From the NCBI RefSeq assembly GCF_005222485.1, contig NZ_CP029078.1, positions 3,066,001 through 3,130,000 of the forward strand: DNA of 64,000 bases, written 5' to 3'. The position numbers and the translations under genes are program-made. The stretch comes from Streptomyces griseoviridis (GTDB lineage: Bacteria > Actinomycetota > Actinomycetes > Streptomycetales > Streptomycetaceae). Below, piece after piece: positions 17,271 through 26,239 of the stretch; the stretch's first letter is position 1; each line of letters starts with the position of its first letter. Under the pieces are notes generated by a model that saw nothing but the letters and a program-made list of their open reading frames with translations, was not told where the DNA came from and made no database searches.

Positions 17271-17513
17271 CTAGGCCGCCCTGGACCGTGCCGCGCGCCC
17301 GTCCTGGACGGGCTCCTGGACGTCGTCGAACAGGAAGCTGTCGTCCTCCCCGAAGTCCGGGGCCTGGAAGGGGTTGGTCGTCGGAGGGGGCAGCGCGGCG
17401 GTAGAGCTGCGGGTCTGCCCTTCCGGGGCGGAGAACAGCGAGGTCAGGTCGATGAGAGGTCTCCCTTGGAAGGCAGGCCCCTGGCGGGGCCTTGAAGTGC
17501 CGTGATCAGGCAC
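17271..17513 (-). CDS. Candidate small acidic-tailed ORF, unknown function
   Basis: This 80-codon frame begins with GTG 17513, 6 bases after the stop codon of the Tudor-like gene. That GTG lacks a ribosome-binding site; an AAGGGAG inside the frame (near 17465-17471) suggests that a shorter version could start later, although only CTG or ATC codons follow at a usable distance. The protein ends with FGEDDSFLFDDVQEPVQDGRAARSRAA, a short acidic stretch then a basic end. A hairpin just after the stop supports the end of the unit. I do not recognise the protein and cannot exclude that this is only untranslated 3' sequence. Confidence 0.3.
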   Translation of the reverse strand: MPDHGTSRPRQGPAFQGRPLIDLTSLFSAPEGQTRSSTAALPPPTTNPFQAPDFGEDDSFLFDDVQEPVQDGRAARSRAA

Positions 17514-17519
17514 AGAGGT

Positions 17520-17741
17520 CTATAGCTTGGTCATCTTGGCGTACGGGCTCAGGATCCGCATTTGCACGGATCCGAAATCCACGAGTGCCGCGATGCCTTC
17601 CTCCATGCCGACCACACGGCCGAGGCCGTACATGTCGTGCGTGACCTGGTCGCCCACAGCGAAGTGCTTGGGAGCGGGTGCGACCGGGGCCTTGAAGGGG
17701 CTGGTGGGCAAATGACGCTTCGGTGCTGCAGGCTTAGTCAT
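17520..17741 (-). CDS. Stand-alone Tudor-like domain protein resembling the PcrA/UvrD C-terminus
   Basis: This is a 73-residue protein from ATG 17741. After a Pro/Ala-rich leader (MTKPAAPKRHLPTSP), residues about 30-73 read KHFAVGDQVTHDMYGLGRVV, then a DFGS motif and a conserved-looking ILSPYAKMTKL end. The pattern GDxVTHxxFGxGxVV ... DFG ... LxxxYAxMxKL is that of the Tudor-like C-terminal domain of PcrA/UvrD helicases, which contacts RNA polymerase; CarD-type RNA-polymerase-interacting domains are related in fold. It is therefore probably a small RNA-polymerase or nucleic-acid-associated protein. It follows the radical SAM gene by 141 bases on the same strand. No helicase part is present. 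The similarity was judged by eye. Confidence 0.72.
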   Translation of the reverse strand: MTKPAAPKRHLPTSPFKAPVAPAPKHFAVGDQVTHDMYGLGRVVGMEEGIAALVDFGSVQMRILSPYAKMTKL

Positions 17742-17882
17742 TGCCCCCAGTATGCGCCTCCGCGCGTCCCCTTCGCTGCGGCTGTGCACGTCCGCTGCCC
17801 GCCAGGATCCGCGCGGCCACCGGCGCCCCGGGCGCCCCGCACGCCCCGGCACGCCACTGACCTGCGGCTTCAGCGAGGCACC

Positions 17883-19862
17883 TCAGTGGACGTGTCCGTT
17901 GGACGCCGGCGCGGGTGCCGCGTTCTTCACCGTCAGCGGCAGCAGCTTCTTACCCGTGGGGCCGATCTGGATGGACGTGTCCATCTGCGGGCACACCCCG
18001 CAGTCGAAGCACGGGGTCCAGCGGCAGTCGTCGACCTCGGTCTCGTCGAGGGCGTCCTGCCAGTCCTCCCAGAGCCAGTCCTTGTCGAGGCCGGAGTCGA
18101 GGTGGTCCCAGGGCAGGACCTCCTCGTAGCCGCGCTCACGGGTGGTGTACCAGTCGACGTCGAGGCCGACCGCGGGAAGCTCCTTCTCGGCGCAGCGCAT
18201 CCAGCGCTCGTAGGAGAAGTGCTCGCGCCAGCCGTCGAAGCGGCCGCCGTCCTCGTAGACCGCGCGGATGACCGCGCCGAGCCTGCGGTCGCCCCGGGAG
18301 AGCAGGCCCTCGACGATGCCGGGCTTGCCGTCGTGGTACCGGAAGCCGATGGAGCGGCCGTACTTCTTGTCGCCCCTGATCTTGTCGCGGAGCTTGGCGA
18401 GCCGGGCGTCGGTCTCCTCGGAGGAGAGCTGCGGGGCCCACTGGAAGGGCGTGTGCGGCTTGGGGACGAAGCCGCCGATGGAGACCGTGCAGCGGATGTC
18501 GTTGGCGCCGGAGACCTCGCGGCCCTTCTGGATGACCTTCATCGCCATGTCGGCGATCTGGAGGACGTCCTCGTCGGTCTCGGTGGGCAGGCCGCACATG
18601 AAGTACAGCTTCACCTGGCGCCAGCCGTTGCCGTAGGCCGTCGCGACCGTACGGATCAGATCCTCCTCCGACACCATCTTGTTGATGACCTTGCGCATCC
18701 GCTCGCTGCCGCCCTCGGGCGCGAACGTCAGACCGGAGCGACGGCCGTTGCGGGTCAGCTCGTTGGCGAGGTCGACGTTGAAGGCGTCCACCCGGGTGGA
18801 GGGGAGGGACAGGCCGATCTTGTCCTCCTCGTAGCGGTCGGCGAGGCCCTTCGCGACGTCGGCGATCTCGGTGTGGTCGGCCGAGGAGAGCGAGAGCAGG
18901 CCGACCTCCTCGAAGCCGGTCGCCTTGAGGCCCTTCTCGACCATCTCGCCGATGCCCGTGATGGACCGCTCCCGCACCGGGCGGGTGATCATCCCGGCCT
19001 GGCAGAAACGGCAGCCGCGGGTGCAGCCGCGGAAGATCTCCACGGACATCCGCTCGTGCACCGTCTCGGCGAGCGGGACCAGCGGCTGCTTCGGGTAGGG
19101 CCACTCGTCCAGGTCCATCACCGTGTGCTTCGACACCCGCCACGGGACACCGGAGCGGTTCGGCACGACACGGGCGATCCGCCCGTCGGGGAGGTACTCC
19201 ACGTCGTAGAACGCGGGGATGTACACACCGCCGGTCCTGGCCAGCCGGAAGAGGACCTCCTCGCGCCCGCCGGGGCGCCCCTCGGCCTTCCAGGCGCGGA
19301 TGATGCGGGTCATGTCGAGGACGGCCTGCTCGCCGTCGCCGATGACGGCCGCGTCGATGAAGTCGGCGACCGGCTCCGGGTTGAAGGCCGCGTGGCCGCC
19401 CGCGAGCACGATCGGGTCGTCCAGGCCGCGGTCCTTCGACTCCAGCGGGATGCCCGCGAGTTCGAGGGCGGTGAGCATGTTGGTGTAGCCCAGCTCGGTG
19501 GAGAAGGAGAGGCCGAACACGTCGAAGGCCTTCACCGGCCGGTGGCCGTCCACCGTGAACTGCGGGACGCCGTGCTCCCGCATCAGCCCCTCCAGGTCGG
19601 GCCAGACGCTGTAGGTGCGCTCGGCGAGGACGCCCTCCTGCTCGTTCAGCACCTCGTAGAGGATCATGACGCCCTGGTTGGGCAGCCCCACCTCGTACGC
19701 GTCCGGGTACATGAGCGCCCAGCGGACGTCACACGACTCCCATGGCTTGACCGTGGAGTTGAGCTCTCCGCCGACGTACTGGATCGGCTTCTGCACATGC
19801 GGGAGAAGGGCTTCGAGCTGCGGGAAAACAGACTCGACGGCCTCAGCGACTTCGGCAGACAT
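17883..19862 (-). CDS. TIGR03960-type B12-binding radical SAM protein
   Basis: The protein has 659 residues. An N-terminal region (about 1-240) contains a B12-binding-like Rossmann part (WALMYPDAYEVGLPNQGV). The radical SAM core starts at FRGCTRGCRFCQAGM near residue 275, giving the CxxxCxxC cluster motif. The C-terminal segment includes a Cys-rich patch, WTPCFDCGVCPQMD, that could hold a further cluster. The family is widespread and uncharacterised; it resembles methylthiotransferases and other RNA-modifying radical SAM enzymes. It pairs with the TIGR03936 gene downstream. Start ATG 19862. Confidence 0.9.
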   Translation of the reverse strand: MSAEVAEAVESVFPQLEALLPHVQKPIQYVGGELNSTVKPWESCDVRWALMYPDAYEVGLPNQGVMILYEVLNEQEGVLAERTYSVWPDLEGLMREHGVPQFTVDGHRPVKAFDVFGLSFSTELGYTNMLTALELAGIPLESKDRGLDDPIVLAGGHAAFNPEPVADFIDAAVIGDGEQAVLDMTRIIRAWKAEGRPGGREEVLFRLARTGGVYIPAFYDVEYLPDGRIARVVPNRSGVPWRVSKHTVMDLDEWPYPKQPLVPLAETVHERMSVEIFRGCTRGCRFCQAGMITRPVRERSITGIGEMVEKGLKATGFEEVGLLSLSSADHTEIADVAKGLADRYEEDKIGLSLPSTRVDAFNVDLANELTRNGRRSGLTFAPEGGSERMRKVINKMVSEEDLIRTVATAYGNGWRQVKLYFMCGLPTETDEDVLQIADMAMKVIQKGREVSGANDIRCTVSIGGFVPKPHTPFQWAPQLSSEETDARLAKLRDKIRGDKKYGRSIGFRYHDGKPGIVEGLLSRGDRRLGAVIRAVYEDGGRFDGWREHFSYERWMRCAEKELPAVGLDVDWYTTRERGYEEVLPWDHLDSGLDKDWLWEDWQDALDETEVDDCRWTPCFDCGVCPQMDTSIQIGPTGKKLLPLTVKNAAPAPASNGHVH

Positions 19863-20007
19863 CTCGCGAACCTTCGGGCTGGACTGTTACGGACGGGGGG
19901 CTCGCCCGGCGCGATGAGCCGCCGCGACACAGGGGCACGACCACAGCCTGCCGGACAAGGTCAGGCCGCCCAGCGTAGCGCGGCAGAGCAAACCCCTCCC
20001 CCACCAC

Positions 20008-20150
20008 GGAGAGCCGCAGACACACGAAGAGTGGTGAAGGAGAGCCGCAAACACACGGAGGGCGATGACGGAGAGCCGCAGACGCACGGAGGGCGATGAC
20101 GGAGAGCCGCAGACACACGGAGGGTGGTCTCCGGAGAGCCGGAGACGAAC
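20008..20150. repeat. 31-bp tandem repeat array (about 4.5 units)
   Basis: Units begin at 20008, 20039, 20070, 20101 and 20133, a spacing of 31, 31, 31 and 32 bases. Each starts GGAGAGCCGCAGACACACGG and continues with a GA/TG-rich remainder. There are no unique spacers, so this is a minisatellite rather than CRISPR. It lies in the 442-base gap between the radical SAM gene and the CYTH-CHAD gene. Confidence 0.9.
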
Positions 20151-20157
20151 CGGGAGT

Positions 20158-20270
20158 GGGTCGCGGGGGTGCGGCGCAATCCGCCGCGTACCCGGTCACC
20201 ACCCCAGTCCCACCAAGGAAACAGTCCCAAGGGCCCATCAAGCGGCGGATTCGCCGCACCCCCGCGACCC
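20158..20270. repeat. Long imperfect inverted repeat with 54-base centre
   Basis: The left arm 20158-20187 (30 bases) and right arm 20242-20270 (29 bases) are complementary except for one extra base in the left arm. The centre (20188-20241) contains AGTCCC twice in direct orientation. No flanking target duplication is visible. The size and arms suggest a MITE-like or recombination-derived palindrome; it may also act as a terminator, since it is downstream of the CYTH-CHAD gene (stop at 20305). Confidence 0.75.
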
Positions 20271-20304
20271 CGACCCCACGATCCAGCCCCTCCCCCCAGC
20301 CCCC

Positions 20305-21801
20305 TCACCCCAGCCCCCGCACCCCGTCCCAGACCCCCGGCAACGCCTCCTCGGAACGCTCCGCGAGCCGCTCCTCGCGCCCATACAGCACCCCGTAGGT
20401 GAACGTGCTCTCCCCCGCCGCGTGCGCCTGCTGGGCCAGGTCACGCAGGGCCTGCCGGGTCATGACGCTGTCCTGGTGGTCCCCGAGCAGACTCTGCACC
20501 GCCTTCGCCGACTTGGCCAGCGACTTGGCCGCCGCACCCAGCGCCGGGGTGGCGGCCTCCGCCGCGTACCGGGTCCGCTTGGCCTTCTTGCGGGCCTCGT
20601 GCAGCGCCACGTCACGGTCGGACCCGGGCGGCAGCTCCAGCGCCTCCGCGATCAGCGAGGACAGCTTCCGGTAGTCCTTGCGCACGGCCTTGGCGAGCAC
20701 CTTCGCCGGCTTCCCCGCCGCCGCCTTCCGCAGCGGCGGCTCGGCGACCAGACCGTCGAGGGCGACCAGCAGATCCAGATACCGCCGCCCGTCGAGGACG
20801 GCGGTCAGCCGGCGCCGCGAGCCGCCGCGCCTGGCGTGCGACCAGGTGCGCAGCCGGGCCCGCACGGGACCGGCGAGCAGGGCGCGGGGCAGCCCGTCGA
20901 GGCCGGCGGCGAGCCGCTCGGTGAGCACCTCCCGGTCGCGGTCCACGCCCAGCTCGCCCGCCAGCCACTTCAGCTCCGCGGCGACCGGGTCGGTGACGGC
21001 GCGGTCGAGGACCGCGGGGTACGAGCGGAAGGTGCTGCGCAGCCGCCGGGTGGCGACCCGCATGCGGTGCACGGAGTCGGGGGTGTCCTGGCGCACGGCG
21101 GGGTCGAGGGCGAGGATCGCCTCGCGCTGCGCGCGGACGTAGGCGAGGACGTGGTCGCCCGCCGTGACCGGGTCGGGCGGCGCGGCGGGGGCGCGCTCGG
21201 GCCCCGGGGCGGTCTCGGCGAGCGCCCTGCCGACCTTGGAGGTGGCGGCGGAGGGCCGTACGCCCGCCGCGCGCAGCCGTTTCTCGACCCGGTCGAGGAA
21301 GGCGGGGTCGCCGCCGTCGGCGAGTTCGACCTCGATCTCGGTCCACTGGGCCTCGCCGCGGCCGCCGGTGAGGCGTTCGGCGCGTACGGCATCCACGCCG
21401 ACCTCGGCGAGGACCCGCCCGTCGGCGTCGACGAGGTGGCGGATGTCGCGTTCGGAGCGGAGCCGGACGGTGGGCCGCAGGGTGGCGTCGCGGACCCGGG
21501 AGCGGACGAGAGCGGCCAGTTCGCGCGGGAGGGTGCCGGAGAGCGGGGCGTGGATCTCGTCGCGGACTCCGGGGGCGACCGGGAACTTCAGGTGCCAGCC
21601 GGCGTCGCCGCCGCCGGTGCGGCGGCGGAGGGTGAGGCCGGCCGCGGCGAGGCGTTCGTCGGCGGTGTCGTAGTAGGTGGCGTCGAGATGGACGACGCCG
21701 TGGTCGACGACGGCGACGACACCGGCGACGCCGGTCAGGTCGGGCAGTCCGCTGTCGTCGGACTCGTACTTCCGCTCGATCTCACGTTTTTTGTCCGCCA
21801 T
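20305..21801 (-). CDS. CYTH and CHAD domain protein
   Basis: The protein has 498 residues. The N-terminal CYTH domain begins KREIERKYESDD, the ExExK-type signature of triphosphate tunnel enzymes, and continues with alternating charged strands (YYDTADERLAAAGLTLRRRTGG). The CHAD domain covers about residues 205-480, with conserved His helices (DSVHRMRVATRRLRSTFRSY and a second ALHEARKKAKRTRYAAEA). CHAD proteins bind inorganic polyphosphate and CYTH enzymes hydrolyse triphosphates, so a role in polyphosphate handling is likely. Start is ATG at 21801. Confidence 0.92.
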   Translation of the reverse strand: MADKKREIERKYESDDSGLPDLTGVAGVVAVVDHGVVHLDATYYDTADERLAAAGLTLRRRTGGGDAGWHLKFPVAPGVRDEIHAPLSGTLPRELAALVRSRVRDATLRPTVRLRSERDIRHLVDADGRVLAEVGVDAVRAERLTGGRGEAQWTEIEVELADGGDPAFLDRVEKRLRAAGVRPSAATSKVGRALAETAPGPERAPAAPPDPVTAGDHVLAYVRAQREAILALDPAVRQDTPDSVHRMRVATRRLRSTFRSYPAVLDRAVTDPVAAELKWLAGELGVDRDREVLTERLAAGLDGLPRALLAGPVRARLRTWSHARRGGSRRRLTAVLDGRRYLDLLVALDGLVAEPPLRKAAAGKPAKVLAKAVRKDYRKLSSLIAEALELPPGSDRDVALHEARKKAKRTRYAAEAATPALGAAAKSLAKSAKAVQSLLGDHQDSVMTRQALRDLAQQAHAAGESTFTYGVLYGREERLAERSEEALPGVWDGVRGLG

Positions 21802-21973
21802 GCCCCGAATCTAGTTGCTGAACGGACGCTGTAACAGAGAACCGAAGCCACCCACGCACCCGCGCCGCCCCACACAGACCCGCGCCGAACCGCACCGCCC
21901 CGCACAGACCCCACCGAGCCCCGCCGACCGACACCCGCCCCCACCCGTCCCCGCCCGTCCGCGCCCCGCGGAA

Positions 21974-23173
21974 TCAGGCGGACATGGGCCGCTGCGTCCG
22001 GATGGACTGGAGCAGCCCGATGGCGACCCACACCGCGAACATCGACGACCCGCCGTAGGAGACGAACGGCAGCGGCAGTCCGGTGACCGGCATGATGCCG
22101 AGCGTCATGCCGATGTTCTCGAAGGCCTGGAAGGCGAACCAGGCGACGATCCCGGCGGCGACGATCGTGCCGTACAGCTCGGTCGAGTCGCGGGCGATGC
22201 GGCAGGCGCGCCACAGGACGACGCCCAGGAGCAGGACGATGAGTCCGGCGCCGAGGAAGCCCAGTTCCTCGCCCGCGACGGTGAAGACGAAGTCGGTCTG
22301 CTGCTCGGGCACGAACTGACCGGTGGTCTGCGAGCCGTGGAAGAGGCCGGAACCGGTGAGCCCGCCGGAGCCGATGGCGATGCGGGCCTGGTTGGTGTTG
22401 TAGCCGACGCCCGCGGGGTCGAGGCTCGGGTTGGCGAAGGCGGCGAAGCGGGCGATCTGGTAGTCGTCGAGGATGTGCAGCTGCCAGACGGCGAGGGCGC
22501 CGAGGGCGCCGGCGCTGATCAGGCCGAAGACCCAGCGGTTGGAGGCGCCGGAGGCGAGCAGCACCCCGAGGATGATGATCACCATGACCATGACCGAGCC
22601 GAGGTCGGGCATGAGCAGCACGACCATGATCGGCACGGAGGCGAGTCCGAGGGACTGCAGGACCGTGCGGTGGTCGGGGTACTTCTTGTCGCCGGCGTCG
22701 ACCCGCGCGGCCAGCAGCATCGCCATGCCGAGGATGATCGTGATCTTCACGAACTCCGAGGGCTGGAGCGAGAATCCGCCGCCGAGGACGATCCAGGAGT
22801 GGGCGCCGTTGACGGTGGAGCCGAGCGGGGTGAGCACCATCAGGATCAGGAACACGGAGGCGCCGTAGAGGAGCGGCACGGCGGTGCGCAGGGTGCGGTG
22901 GCCGACCCAGACGGTGCCGATCATCAGGGCGAGCCCGATGCCGGTGTTCATGAGGTGGCGGAGCAGGAAGTAGTACGGGTCGCCCTGGTTGATCTCGGTG
23001 CGGTTGCGGGTCGCCGAGAAGACGAGGAGCGAGCCGATCCCGGAGAGGGCGAGGCCGGACAGCAGTATCGGCCAGTCCAGGCGGCGGGCGAGCGAGTCGC
23101 GGGCGAGGATCCTCGTCCAGCCGGCGCGCTCGGGTCCGTACCCGGAGACGGAGAAGGTGTTGGCTCCGGTCAT
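21974..23173 (-). CDS. rodA: RodA/FtsW-family peptidoglycan glycosyltransferase (SEDS)
   Basis: This is a 399-residue multi-spanning SEDS protein with about ten membrane segments. A recognisable SEDS stretch is WIVLGGGFSLQPSEFVKI, and the C-terminal VTGLPLPFVSYGGSSM is the family signature. It polymerises lipid II together with its cognate class B PBP. ATG 23173 overlaps the PBP2 stop codon by one base (ATGA), so the pair is translationally coupled. In S. coelicolor the orthologue (sfr) belongs to the mre spore-wall cluster. Confidence 0.95.
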   Translation of the reverse strand: MTGANTFSVSGYGPERAGWTRILARDSLARRLDWPILLSGLALSGIGSLLVFSATRNRTEINQGDPYYFLLRHLMNTGIGLALMIGTVWVGHRTLRTAVPLLYGASVFLILMVLTPLGSTVNGAHSWIVLGGGFSLQPSEFVKITIILGMAMLLAARVDAGDKKYPDHRTVLQSLGLASVPIMVVLLMPDLGSVMVMVIIILGVLLASGASNRWVFGLISAGALGALAVWQLHILDDYQIARFAAFANPSLDPAGVGYNTNQARIAIGSGGLTGSGLFHGSQTTGQFVPEQQTDFVFTVAGEELGFLGAGLIVLLLGVVLWRACRIARDSTELYGTIVAAGIVAWFAFQAFENIGMTLGIMPVTGLPLPFVSYGGSSMFAVWVAIGLLQSIRTQRPMSA

Positions 23174-25422
23174 GTCGGCATCCTCCGGCTGCCCCGCCTG
23201 CGCGGTCGCCTGCGGGTGTCACGGTTGGTGGCCGTGGGGTTGGTGACGGTGCCCGCGGGCTGGTTCCCGTCGGGCGGGGTGTCGCCCTTCTCTTCCATTT
23301 TCCGCAGGTCGGCGGCGGGGTCGTCGGAGACCTTCGGGGAGACGATGGTCCCGTCCGTGCGGACCTTCGGCAGCCCCTGCTGCGGCGTGGGCAGGAGGGC
23401 CTGCTTGGTGTCGATGGAGCCGTCGGCCTTGACGCCGTACAGGGCGTTGTAGATGTTGCGCACGGCCTCACCCGAGGCGCCCGAGCCGGTACCGGCCTGG
23501 GCGATGGTCATGATGACCGTGTAGTCCTTGGAGTAGGTGGCGAGCCAGGACGTGGTCTGCTTGCCGTAGACCTCGGCGGTGCCGGTCTTGGCGTGCAGTT
23601 CGATCTTGTCCTGGGGCCAGCCGTTGAACTTCCAGGCGGCGGTGCCGCGGGTGACGACGCCCGCGAGCGCCTCGCCCATCCCCTTGACGGTGGCCTTGTT
23701 CACCGGCAGCTTGCCGACGGACTTGGGCTTGATCTCCTGGACGGTCTTGCCGTCGCCGCTGATGATCGCCTTGCCGATGGACGGCTGGTACATCGTGCCG
23801 CCGTTGGCGAGGGCGCCGTAGATCACGGCCTCCTGGATCGGCGTGACGAGGGTGTCGCCCTGGCCGATGGAGTAGTTGATCGAGTCGCCCTCGCGCATCT
23901 TGTTGCCTTCGAGGCAGTTCTCGTAGGCGATCTTCTCGACGTAACTGCCGTCCTTCTTACCGGACTTGCACCAGGCGCTCTTGTTGGCCTTCCAGTAGTC
24001 GGCCTTCCACTGGCGGTCCGGGACGCGGCCGGTGACCTCGTTGGGGAGGTCGATGCCGGTCTCCTTGCCGAGGCCGAACTGGTGGGCGGCCTTGTAGAAG
24101 TAGTCCTTCGGCTCGCCCTTCTTCGGGTTGATGCCGCCGTCCTTCTTCCACTCGCGGTCGGCGAGCCCGTAGAAGACGGTGTCGCAGGAGACCTCGAGGG
24201 CCCGGCCGAGGGAGATCGGGCCGAAGCTCTCGCCCTCGAAGTTCTTGAAGACCTGGCCGCCGACGGAGTACGAGCTGGTGCAGGGGTAGCCGCCGTCCCA
24301 GACGTAGCCGGCCTCGACGGCGGCGGCCGTGGAGACCACCTTGAACGTCGAGCCGGGCGCGGACTGACCCTGTATGGCCCGGTTGATCAGCGGGTAGTCG
24401 GACTTCTTGCCGGTGAGTTCGGCGTAGTCCTTGGCGGAGATGCCGCCGACCCAGACGTTCGGGTCGTAGGTGGGCGCGGACGCCATGGCGACGACCCGGC
24501 CGGTCTTGGCCTCCATGACGACGACGGCGCCGGAGTCGGCCTTGTAGTTCTCGCCGGTGATCTTGTCGAACTGCTGGCGGGCGGTCTTCATCGCGGTGTC
24601 GAGTTCGTACTCGGCGATCCGCTGGACCCGGGAGTCGATGCTGGTGACCAGGTTGGAGCCGGGTTCGGCGGCGTCCGCCTTGGCCTTGCCGATGACGCGG
24701 CCGAGGTTGTCGACCTCGTAGCGGGTGACGCCGGCCTTGCCGCGCAGCTCCTTGTCGTACTGGCGCTCCAGCCCGGAGCGGCCGACCTGGTCGGAGCGGA
24801 GGTAGGGCGAGTCGGTGTTCTGCGCCTTCTGGATCTCCTGGTCGGTGACCGGCGAGAGGTAGCCGAGGACCTGCGCGGTGTTGGCGTTGCCGGGCGCGGC
24901 GTAGCGGCGGACGGCCTCGGGCTCGGCGGTGATGCCGGGGAAGTCCTCGGCGCGCTCGCGGATCTGGAGGGCCTGCTTGGCGGTGGCCTCGTCGGTGATC
25001 GGGATGGGCTGGTAGGGCGAACCGTTCCAGCAGGGCTTGGGCGTCTTCGCGTCGCAGAGCCTGACCTTGAGGATGACGTCCTCGGGCTTCATGCCGAGGA
25101 CGCCGGCCAGCTTGGTGAGGACGGCCTTGCCGTCGTCCTTCATCTTCAGCAGGTCGGTGCGGGACGCGGAGACCACGAGCCGGGTCTCGTTGTCGGCGAT
25201 GGCCACGCCGCGGGCGTCCAGGATGGAGCCGCGCGGGGCGGGCTGGACGACCTGCTGGACGTGGTTGCCCGACGCCTCCTTGGCGTAGGCGGCGCCCTCC
25301 CGGATCTGCAGGTACCACAGGCGTCCGCCGAGGGTGCCGAGCAGGGAGAGGACGAGGATCTGGATGACGACGAGGCGGATCTGGACCCGTGGGGTCCGTC
25401 CGGTCTCGGGAATGTTGGTCAC
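23170..25422 (-). CDS. mrdA: Penicillin-binding protein 2 (class B transpeptidase)
   Basis: The protein has 750 residues. An N-terminal membrane anchor (RLVVIQILVLSLLGTLGGRLWYL) precedes a PBP dimerisation domain and the transpeptidase. Catalytic motifs are SxxK in APGSTFKVVSTAA near residue 358, SxN-equivalent YSIGQGD near 515, and KTGTAEV near 610. The C-terminal 60 residues are a Pro/Asp/Arg-rich disordered tail. It is the partner of RodA in elongation or spore-wall synthesis. mreD lies upstream with a 127-base gap. Confidence 0.95.
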   Translation of the reverse strand: MTNIPETGRTPRVQIRLVVIQILVLSLLGTLGGRLWYLQIREGAAYAKEASGNHVQQVVQPAPRGSILDARGVAIADNETRLVVSASRTDLLKMKDDGKAVLTKLAGVLGMKPEDVILKVRLCDAKTPKPCWNGSPYQPIPITDEATAKQALQIRERAEDFPGITAEPEAVRRYAAPGNANTAQVLGYLSPVTDQEIQKAQNTDSPYLRSDQVGRSGLERQYDKELRGKAGVTRYEVDNLGRVIGKAKADAAEPGSNLVTSIDSRVQRIAEYELDTAMKTARQQFDKITGENYKADSGAVVVMEAKTGRVVAMASAPTYDPNVWVGGISAKDYAELTGKKSDYPLINRAIQGQSAPGSTFKVVSTAAAVEAGYVWDGGYPCTSSYSVGGQVFKNFEGESFGPISLGRALEVSCDTVFYGLADREWKKDGGINPKKGEPKDYFYKAAHQFGLGKETGIDLPNEVTGRVPDRQWKADYWKANKSAWCKSGKKDGSYVEKIAYENCLEGNKMREGDSINYSIGQGDTLVTPIQEAVIYGALANGGTMYQPSIGKAIISGDGKTVQEIKPKSVGKLPVNKATVKGMGEALAGVVTRGTAAWKFNGWPQDKIELHAKTGTAEVYGKQTTSWLATYSKDYTVIMTIAQAGTGSGASGEAVRNIYNALYGVKADGSIDTKQALLPTPQQGLPKVRTDGTIVSPKVSDDPAADLRKMEEKGDTPPDGNQPAGTVTNPTATNRDTRRRPRRRGSRRMPT

Positions 25423-25549
25423 TGCGGCTGCTCCCCCTCTCAGTGCGGGTACGACTCGGGTCCTCGGCCACCGTGCGGCGCGGGTGGGGCGGCACCGCGC
25501 GGCCGGGGTCCGAGGACGCTGTGCGGCGGGTGCGCCGCCTCCTGTGCGG

Positions 25550-26224
25550 TCACAGCCGCTTGACCCCCTTGATCCGGCCGGCCCGTGCGGCGCGGGCGCG
25601 CACGGCCCGCATCTTGATGCCGCCGCGCTGGCCGCCGACGCGCAGCCCGGTGCCCGAGGAGAGCCAGCCGCTGGAGATGTCGGCGGCCTTGCCGGCGGCG
25701 GAGGTGCTCTCGGCCAGCGGGTCGTTGTCGGCGCGCCGGGCGAGCACCATCACGCCGGGGACCACGAAGGGCGCGAGCAGCAGGTCGTAGACGGTCGCCG
25801 AGAACAGCAGCCCGGTGAGGCCGACATGGCGGGCGGCGGTGTCGCCGACGAGGGCGCCGACGCTCGCGTACAGCAGCGTCGAGCCGATGGCGGCGCCGAC
25901 CACGACGAGCATCGGGGCGGTGGCCGACTTCAGCCGGCCGTTCTCCGGCTTGACGAGGCCCGCCAGATAGCCGACGACGCAGAGCACCAGGGCGTAGCGG
26001 CCGGCCGCGTGGTCGGCGGGTGGCGCGAGGTCCGCGAGGAGCCCGGCGCCGAAGCCGACGAGGGCGCCGCCGACATGGCCGTAGACCATGGCGAGGGCGA
26101 GGACGGTCAGGAGCAGCAGGTCGGGGACGGCGCCGGGGAGGTGGAGGCGGGCGAGGACGCTCACCTGGATCACCAGCGCGACGACGATCAGGGCCGAGGA
26201 GAGCAGGATCCGGTTGACACGCAT
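25550..26224 (-). CDS. mreD: Rod-shape-determining protein MreD
   Basis: The 224-residue membrane protein has about five hydrophobic helices (RILLSSALIVVALVIQVSVLA, and later VVGAAIGSTLLYASVGALVG) and a basic C-terminal tail, longer than the E. coli protein. It lies 15 bases after mreC and is cotranscribed with it. The family is poorly conserved in sequence; position and topology make the assignment. Confidence 0.93.
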   Translation of the reverse strand: MRVNRILLSSALIVVALVIQVSVLARLHLPGAVPDLLLLTVLALAMVYGHVGGALVGFGAGLLADLAPPADHAAGRYALVLCVVGYLAGLVKPENGRLKSATAPMLVVVGAAIGSTLLYASVGALVGDTAARHVGLTGLLFSATVYDLLLAPFVVPGVMVLARRADNDPLAESTSAAGKAADISSGWLSSGTGLRVGGQRGGIKMRAVRARAARAGRIKGVKRL

Positions 26225-26239
26225 GAGGGAACTCAGCTC

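Noticed and set aside
20008..20150. Possible CRISPR array
   Set aside because: Units are contiguous without spacers, and no cas genes are present.
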